DNA from: Amborella trichopoda
Taxonomy: Eukaryota; Streptophyta; Magnoliopsida; Amborellales; Amborellaceae
Length of the DNA stretch: 64,000 nt
Direction of reading: 5' to 3'
NCBI RefSeq assembly: GCF_000471905.2
Contig: NW_006498549.1
Location: forward strand, 8,961,696 to 9,025,695
Part shown: in pieces, positions 58,946 through 64,000 of the stretch
How the letters are laid out: each line of letters begins with the position of its first letter
Position numbering within the stretch: position 1 is the first letter of the stretch
The notes under the pieces: model-generated
What the model was told of the DNA's origin: nothing
Seen by the model: the letters and a program-made list of their open reading frames with translations, nothing else
The model's database searches: none
Translations under genes and position numbers: made by a program

Positions 58946-61519
58946 TAACTGTATATACTTGGCTAGATCACATTGTTTACCTTTTATGTTCACTATCCAA
59001 TTCAACTATCAAAGTTTTGCAATATCCGACGAAGCATCCCTTGTACAGACTTCATGTTGGTTGAGTAAACGAATACCAAATGCTTTTAGAATTTCTAAAT
59101 TTATTTTAGGATGCACACTATTTCTGAAGTAATATCGGGGGAATCACATAAGGTATGCAAAACAAAAATTTTAAAAACTCTTTACATAAACTTTCATTGA
59201 ACCTTGAGAAAACCCCTATTTACTACAGACCTCAAAATAAAAAATATAATGGTCTTTGATCAACAACAATAACCTTACAAGTTGAGTACAACTCTTTTAC
59301 AATTCAACTGTAATAAATAAAACAAAAGCAAAGACTAAAAGTAATGTGCATGAGTTTAATATTTCTTCTGGGAAGTCGATTCCAAACAACCATTGTGCGA
59401 AAACTACAACATATAATTACAACCCTTTCTATAACCCACAACTGAGAGCACAATGGCTAGTTTCGATCTAATCTCAGGAAGCAAAAACATTACCACCACA
59501 TTATAAAATTCTCATTCATACAAAGAAGTCCAAAGTGACTTCAAATGGGACATTGGACCACAAGAGCCAAAGCAGGAGAAATCGGAGACAAAACGCACTC
59601 AAAATGGAGTAGTTTATGCACTAGGGTTTGGTTGAAACCACCAAACACCTATGGGAACAAATGGACTAGACTTGGTGCGTGGAGCACATTGAGACCTCAC
59701 TGTTATATATGATATAGTTGTATTTCCAGTAACATTAATACCAAATCAGTTTGCATATAAGAGGTTCGAAACTACATCATAAAAAAGGGGCATATAACCA
59801 AGGTTCTTCAATGTAGGATTAAAGCACATTAAAAATGAAAGATGAAGCAAGTAAGCTTGCTGTTGTGACTAATTCCAGCAGCTTACACTTTCATAACGGG
59901 GGGTTGATCACATGGAAAACTGCGTGATGGGCCTCAAGAAGTCATGCTTCCAATATGGAATGGAAAGCATGCAATAGGCTCAAAACTTCACTGCCAAAAG
60001 TGCACAAAATAAATGCTCTTCAATTCAAACATTAAAGGACTTTAAGAAGAAACTATGAGCATGATTGCTTACTGTTATCATGAATTTCTAGCAGCATATC
60101 ATTGACATAACAGCAGCCTTGAATCAATAAAGAGTGCATGATGAGGCCTCAAGGGTATCATACTTTCATCATGGGGTTAAAGGCATGCATCCATAAAGGA
60201 GCTAGCAAAATTAATTTATGATGTTTTAGATGGAAGAAAGAAGAGAGCCATGAGTTGGGCGTGAGCCTATTTGGGAAGAAGAGATGGTGATTCAAAGTGA
60301 AGACAAGAATACATGAATGAAGTGGGAAGTGGTCCTTATATAAATTTTTCATGTGGGGTATAAACGCTAGATTTTAACCACCCATTGAGTGATCCAGGGG
60401 TTGAAAAAGGCTAAAGACCTAGCCTTATCAATCACCATTAATAGCTATCACATGGATGGTGATGATTGAGTACACCCCTATCATAATGCCCACATAACAC
60501 CTTCAAAATTCCAACATTCATATATCTCATGTGCCCACATATATCTGAAGTGCCCTTAAAACCCTAGTTTTCAAAATCAACTCATCTCAACCATTCATCG
60601 TAAATCACCACCATTGATATATATGATCTTTATGAAACCTTAATGAGGGTCGGATGCCACCCCATTCAATAATAGTGTTGTAAAAACTTGCATCACATTT
60701 AAAACTTATGTGATGCCATTATCAAAGGGGGGACATTACATTACCTTATATCATGGTGTGTCTCCCTTATCCTCTTCACACCAATCAAATCCCTCCATTT
60801 CAAATATCTAAGGGATATCAAATCACAAAATTAGGAGTTTTAAATATTCAATGGAAAATGGAAAATAGAAAATCTCGACACTCCGACATGTGAATACACA
60901 CATGCCACACACGTGCTTCGCACATGTGCCATAATGCACTTTATACTTATCAATGTTATATGTCATATCCAAACAAGGTCACACGTTTAGGGTTAGGGTT
61001 TCCATGTTAGGTAAGAACGTGGCAGCCTTGTGAGATGCATGTGTGGCGCACATTGGCTATTTGTGTGCCACATGCCACATGTCACATGTGTAAATGTCCT
61101 TAATAGGAGTTAGCTCACAACAATTTTAACAAAGCATTTTTCCTTTGAATTAAATTTCTCAAAGAATTATCTAAAAATGTGATAAATTATTTTTTATCAT
61201 TTCTCATAAAAAAGGTCTGGCACTTCTCATAAATTTGGTGGTAAAATATGGTCCCATAGGACGTTGGGCTGCATGGTACTCTACTGGGCTACACTCGGTA
61301 ATTCAATCCAATTTCTCAGACCAACCTAGCAGGCGCCTATGAGTCACAGATTTCAATCTGGACATGAGTGGACCTATCAAAGCTAATCGATTGTTGGATG
61401 AACCCCAAGGTGTTCAGTGGATTACAAGTTTCCTCCAAGGACATGCACTCTTGCGGATGCGGGGGTCCTCTCTTAGCACGCTTGCACAGTTTTGATGGGT
61501 TGTTCTTACCTCATCAGAA

Positions 61520-63554
61520 AGCTCTTTCTCCTGTGCTTTTAGAAAGCTACAGGATTCAAAGTGAACTCTGATCAAAGCTACTCTGGCTAACACCCTGGTA
61601 TACTTCATGTCCCTTTTCCAGATGCCAGCACAAGTGGCTAACAACATAAAACAACTTATGCGGAACTTCCTTTCGTCGGGCTAGGCAGAGAAGATCAAAT
61701 TCCACCTCGTAGCTTGGGAAAATATCTGTCTACCAATAAAGCAAGGGGGTCTAGGTATTCAGACACTTAGAAAACAAAATATTGCCCTCTTAGGCAAATG
61801 GTGGTGGCGCCTAGCCTCTCAACCAGGCTCTCTCTGGGCTCAGGTGTTACGTACCAAGTACAAAATACTGGACGAAACGTGGGTACCAGAGAGGATACGA
61901 AAACACATGGCGTCAGGGTGTGGTTGTCTCTAGTCTCTTCACTGCCACAGTTCAGAAGGCACAGTAGATTCCATGCCAGAGAAGGACTTAGGGTCAAATT
62001 TTTGGACTGATCTCTGGCTGGTCACATCTCCTCTGTGCAAGGCCTTCCCAACCCTCTTCTCACTCACCTCTAACATTAACTCTACCATCACCGAGGAGAT
62101 GCCTCTCTCTGGTGGACAGAGAATCTGGTATCCCTTTTTTTTGTAGAAATTTCTAGGATGACGAAAGTGTTCTGTTCAAACAACTTTCGTATGCTCTTTC
62201 CTCTCATTTCCTCCCTCCTTTTGAGAGTGATACTATTGTCTGGAGCCTCTCCCCCTCTAGCCTCTTTACAGTAACTTCTTTCTACAAAAGTCTTACCCAA
62301 CCCCCAACCTTTCCTCTCAATCCCACCTCCATCTTGTCAAAAGTTTGGTCCACCATCGCCCCACCAAAGATCTAGTTCTTTAATTGGATCGTCTACTCTC
62401 AGAGAGCTCTCACATTAGACCAACTACAAAAAAGAGGCCTCTCCACCCCCAACAGATGTGCTCTTTGTCTATGCGAGGAGGAATCCAACCCCCACCTTTT
62501 CCTTCATTGTGTTTTTTCCCATAAACTTTGGTCCCAAGTGCTTCAACTTTTCCGCATCCAATGGGTTCTTCCACCCACGGTCAGGGCACTGATCTCTTTC
62601 AACTTCGATGCACAGTGGCCCTTGGCTGGAAAATCCTTATGGAAAGGCTACAGTCGCTGCTACTATTTGGACTTTATGGCTAGAAAGGAACAACAAAATT
62701 TTCAATGGTGTTCAGCTACAACCACCAGCTCTCTTCGACAAGTTTATCTCGCTGACCACCTTTTGGGCTGCAAACCACAAGACTTTCTCGAGTATATCTA
62801 GAAATACCCTCCTCTCTCAATGGAAAAATGTCCTCAACCACAGGCCTTCAAAACCCTCAAGAGCTAGCAATTGACAACCACCACCAGAGGGCAGCATCAA
62901 GCTTAATTTTGATGGCTGCTCCCTTGGTAATCCCGGCCCTTTAGGCGCAGGGGGTGTTTTCAGAGATTGCCAGTGAAATGTCCTTTTCACCTTCTCTGTG
63001 TACCTCGGGACCCATGATTCCCAATACGTAGAAGCTATGGCTCTACTTTTGGGCTTGAGACACCTCAATCCTTCCTGGGGCACAATTCTGATTGTGGAAA
63101 GAGACTCTCTTAACACCATCTCTTGAGCAAGAGGCCTCTCCTCTCCACCATGGCAATGCTCATCTATTTTTGACGAAATTACCCACATCTGCAGGGGTAC
63201 GAGTGTCTCATGGAGACATACTTAGAGGACGTCCAACGATCTTGCAGATCTTTTGGCGAAGGAGGGAGCTAGCTTCGTAATCGATAACCAGGCCAGGTCC
63301 AACTCCTTTTTTGTTCAGGACTATAGCTGCACTACTTAGCCTGCTTCACACGAGCAAGCCACAGCTCTGTTCTTAATTTTTTGTAAATCTAACTGTATAC
63401 TTTGTAATTTAGGCGGTCTTATAAGCCTATCTGACCATGGATCACTAAATGTATTTTTTTACTGAATGTCACCCTTCGAGGGTGCCTTCAGTCCCACACC
63501 TCTTGTAAACTTTTACTGTTTTAGTAATACAATGTTAACAATTCTAAAAAAAAA
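61520..63554 (+). mobile_element. L1-type LINE, 5'-truncated, with perfect 16-bp target duplication
   Basis: TCTTACCTCATCAGAA flanks both sides (61504-61519 and 63555-63570). The right end carries a short poly-A (63546-63554). Coding remnants in order: the region after the reverse transcriptase palm (61569-61870: TLIKATLANTLVYFMSLFQM, GGLGIQTLRKQNIALLGKWW), a zinc-binding region (about 62270-62550: KRGLSTPNRCALC, EEESNPHLFLHC) and an RNase H domain (about 62890-63330: LNFDGCSLGNPGPLGAGGVF, then YVEAMALLLGLRHL and NDLADLLAKEGA). Scattered stops and shifts show it is dead. The catalytic palm and endonuclease are absent through 5' truncation. Confidence 0.92.
62885..63340 (+). pseudogene. LINE-encoded RNase H domain remnant
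   Basis: Plant L1 elements often carry a C-terminal RNase H of the RVT_3 type. Here NFDGCSLGNPGPLGAGGVF supplies the first acidic strand, YVEAMALLLGL the Glu helix, VERDSLNTIS the third acidic strand and NDLADLLAKEGA the final helix. The sequence changes frame at about 63190 and has in-frame stops, so it is inactive. Confidence 0.8.
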
Positions 63555-64000
63555 TCTTACCTCATCAGAACGGCTTCTCAAAGTGCAACTGTCTGTTCAC
63601 ACGCTATGAGCAAGCTAAATATATAAGGGATTTGAGCCTATGTCCTGTTAAAGCTCAGCTATGCTCACTCAGGGCTTATACACAACATTTCTCAAACAAA
63701 TTGGGAACCACTGATCCCCAAGCCTCGGCTCTCAGGACATAAGGCTAACACAGGCATACCGACCTTGACTAGAGGAAAACCCCAAAACCTCTCGGTTCAC
63801 AATATCGTTCTAAGAACTTCACCTCAGTCAATCAAGCGTGATTATTTTTGGCTTATCCATATTCTAGTACGCAAAGATACTGGTAGCCACTATGTTCCTG
63901 GTCACTCCCACTGTTACTTTGAACAGTGCTGGCATTGCATACTTGACAGGCCCATATATCCAACAATTTCTACCTCTGCCAATACATTACAGTCTTTCTC

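Larger units (their letters stand above)
45097..64000 (+). other. AAR2 intron 4, running off the window
   Basis: From the donor of exon 4 onward, every large block recognised is a transposon (46190-48880, 49376-53253, 53291-58945, 59140-64000). 45097-46190 and 48880-49375 hold no recognised feature beyond a CT microsatellite at 45293-45315. No segment resembling the rest of AAR2 was found, so the intron is at least 18.9 kb, or the gene is truncated. Confidence 0.6.
59140..64000 (-). mobile_element. Copia-family LTR (minus strand), split by a LINE and cut by the window end
   Basis: Before the LINE, landmarks such as TCTCAGACCAACC, CCTATGAGTCACAGATTTC and GTGGATTACAAGTTTCCTCC follow the order seen at 47600-47720 and 9000-9100. 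After it, ATCCCCAAGCC and the following GACAGGCCCATATATCC continue to the window edge. 59845-60190 holds an old ~205-bp tandem duplication (AGCAGC, GGCCTCAAG, CATGGGG and GGCATGCA words). The left edge is approximate. Confidence 0.5.

Noticed and set aside
62817..63188. 123-codon minus-strand open frame
   Set aside because: Antisense shadow of the LINE RNase H region.

Overview
This is plant nuclear DNA: AT-rich, full of nested retrotransposons, DNA transposons, MITEs and microsatellites, with one recognisable spliced host gene. The species cannot be named from the sequence. The host gene is the 5' part of an AAR2 homologue (U5 snRNP assembly factor) on the + strand. Its first four coding exons (113 codons, 339 nt) lie at 25222-25359, 31269-31351, 41015-41072 and 45037-45096. 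They join in frame with GT-AG introns of 5.9, 9.7 and 4.0 kb, and a fourth intron runs at least 18.9 kb to the window edge. No fifth exon was recognised, so nearly everything from 25.4 kb to 64 kb is read as transposon-laden intron.

Layout upstream of the gene. 1-1228 is a truncated gypsy-like LTR. 2192-2384 is a MITE. 2815-9569 is a minus-strand Ty1-copia-type element with 2.0-kb LTRs, an initiator-Met PBS and a decayed RNase H. 9637-10036 is a Mutator-type MITE. 10218-22053 is an LTR retrotransposon bounded by a perfect 5-bp target duplication (ATACT). It carries gag remnants and a second acidic ORF but no visible reverse transcriptase or integrase, i.e. a TR-GAG-like non-autonomous element, and a minus-strand copy of the first LTR is nested in it. 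22195-22587 is another Mutator-type MITE with a perfect 9-bp TSD. 22661-23504 holds very young tandem duplications, ending in a 59-bp minisatellite. 23.5-25.2 kb is very AT-rich DNA leading to the AAR2 start codon.

Layout inside the AAR2 introns. Intron 1 holds copia fragments, an RTE-type LINE and a copia-family LTR piece. Intron 2 holds a hAT element with a perfect 8-bp TSD and a BED-finger ORF, and a second hAT containing a LINE stub. Intron 3 holds two MITEs and two tandem duplications. Intron 4 holds a solo copia-family LTR with a hAT inside, a degenerate DUF659/hAT transposase gene on the minus strand, a plus-strand copia-family element whose 5' LTR was invaded by a MULE-type MITE that was itself invaded by a solo LTR, and a further copia-family LTR split by an L1-type LINE with a perfect 16-bp TSD.

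No tRNA, rRNA, CRISPR or viral genes were seen. The transposon proteins are all broken, so the only plausibly functional gene is AAR2. Alignment statements were made by eye; no identity percentages or database results are claimed.
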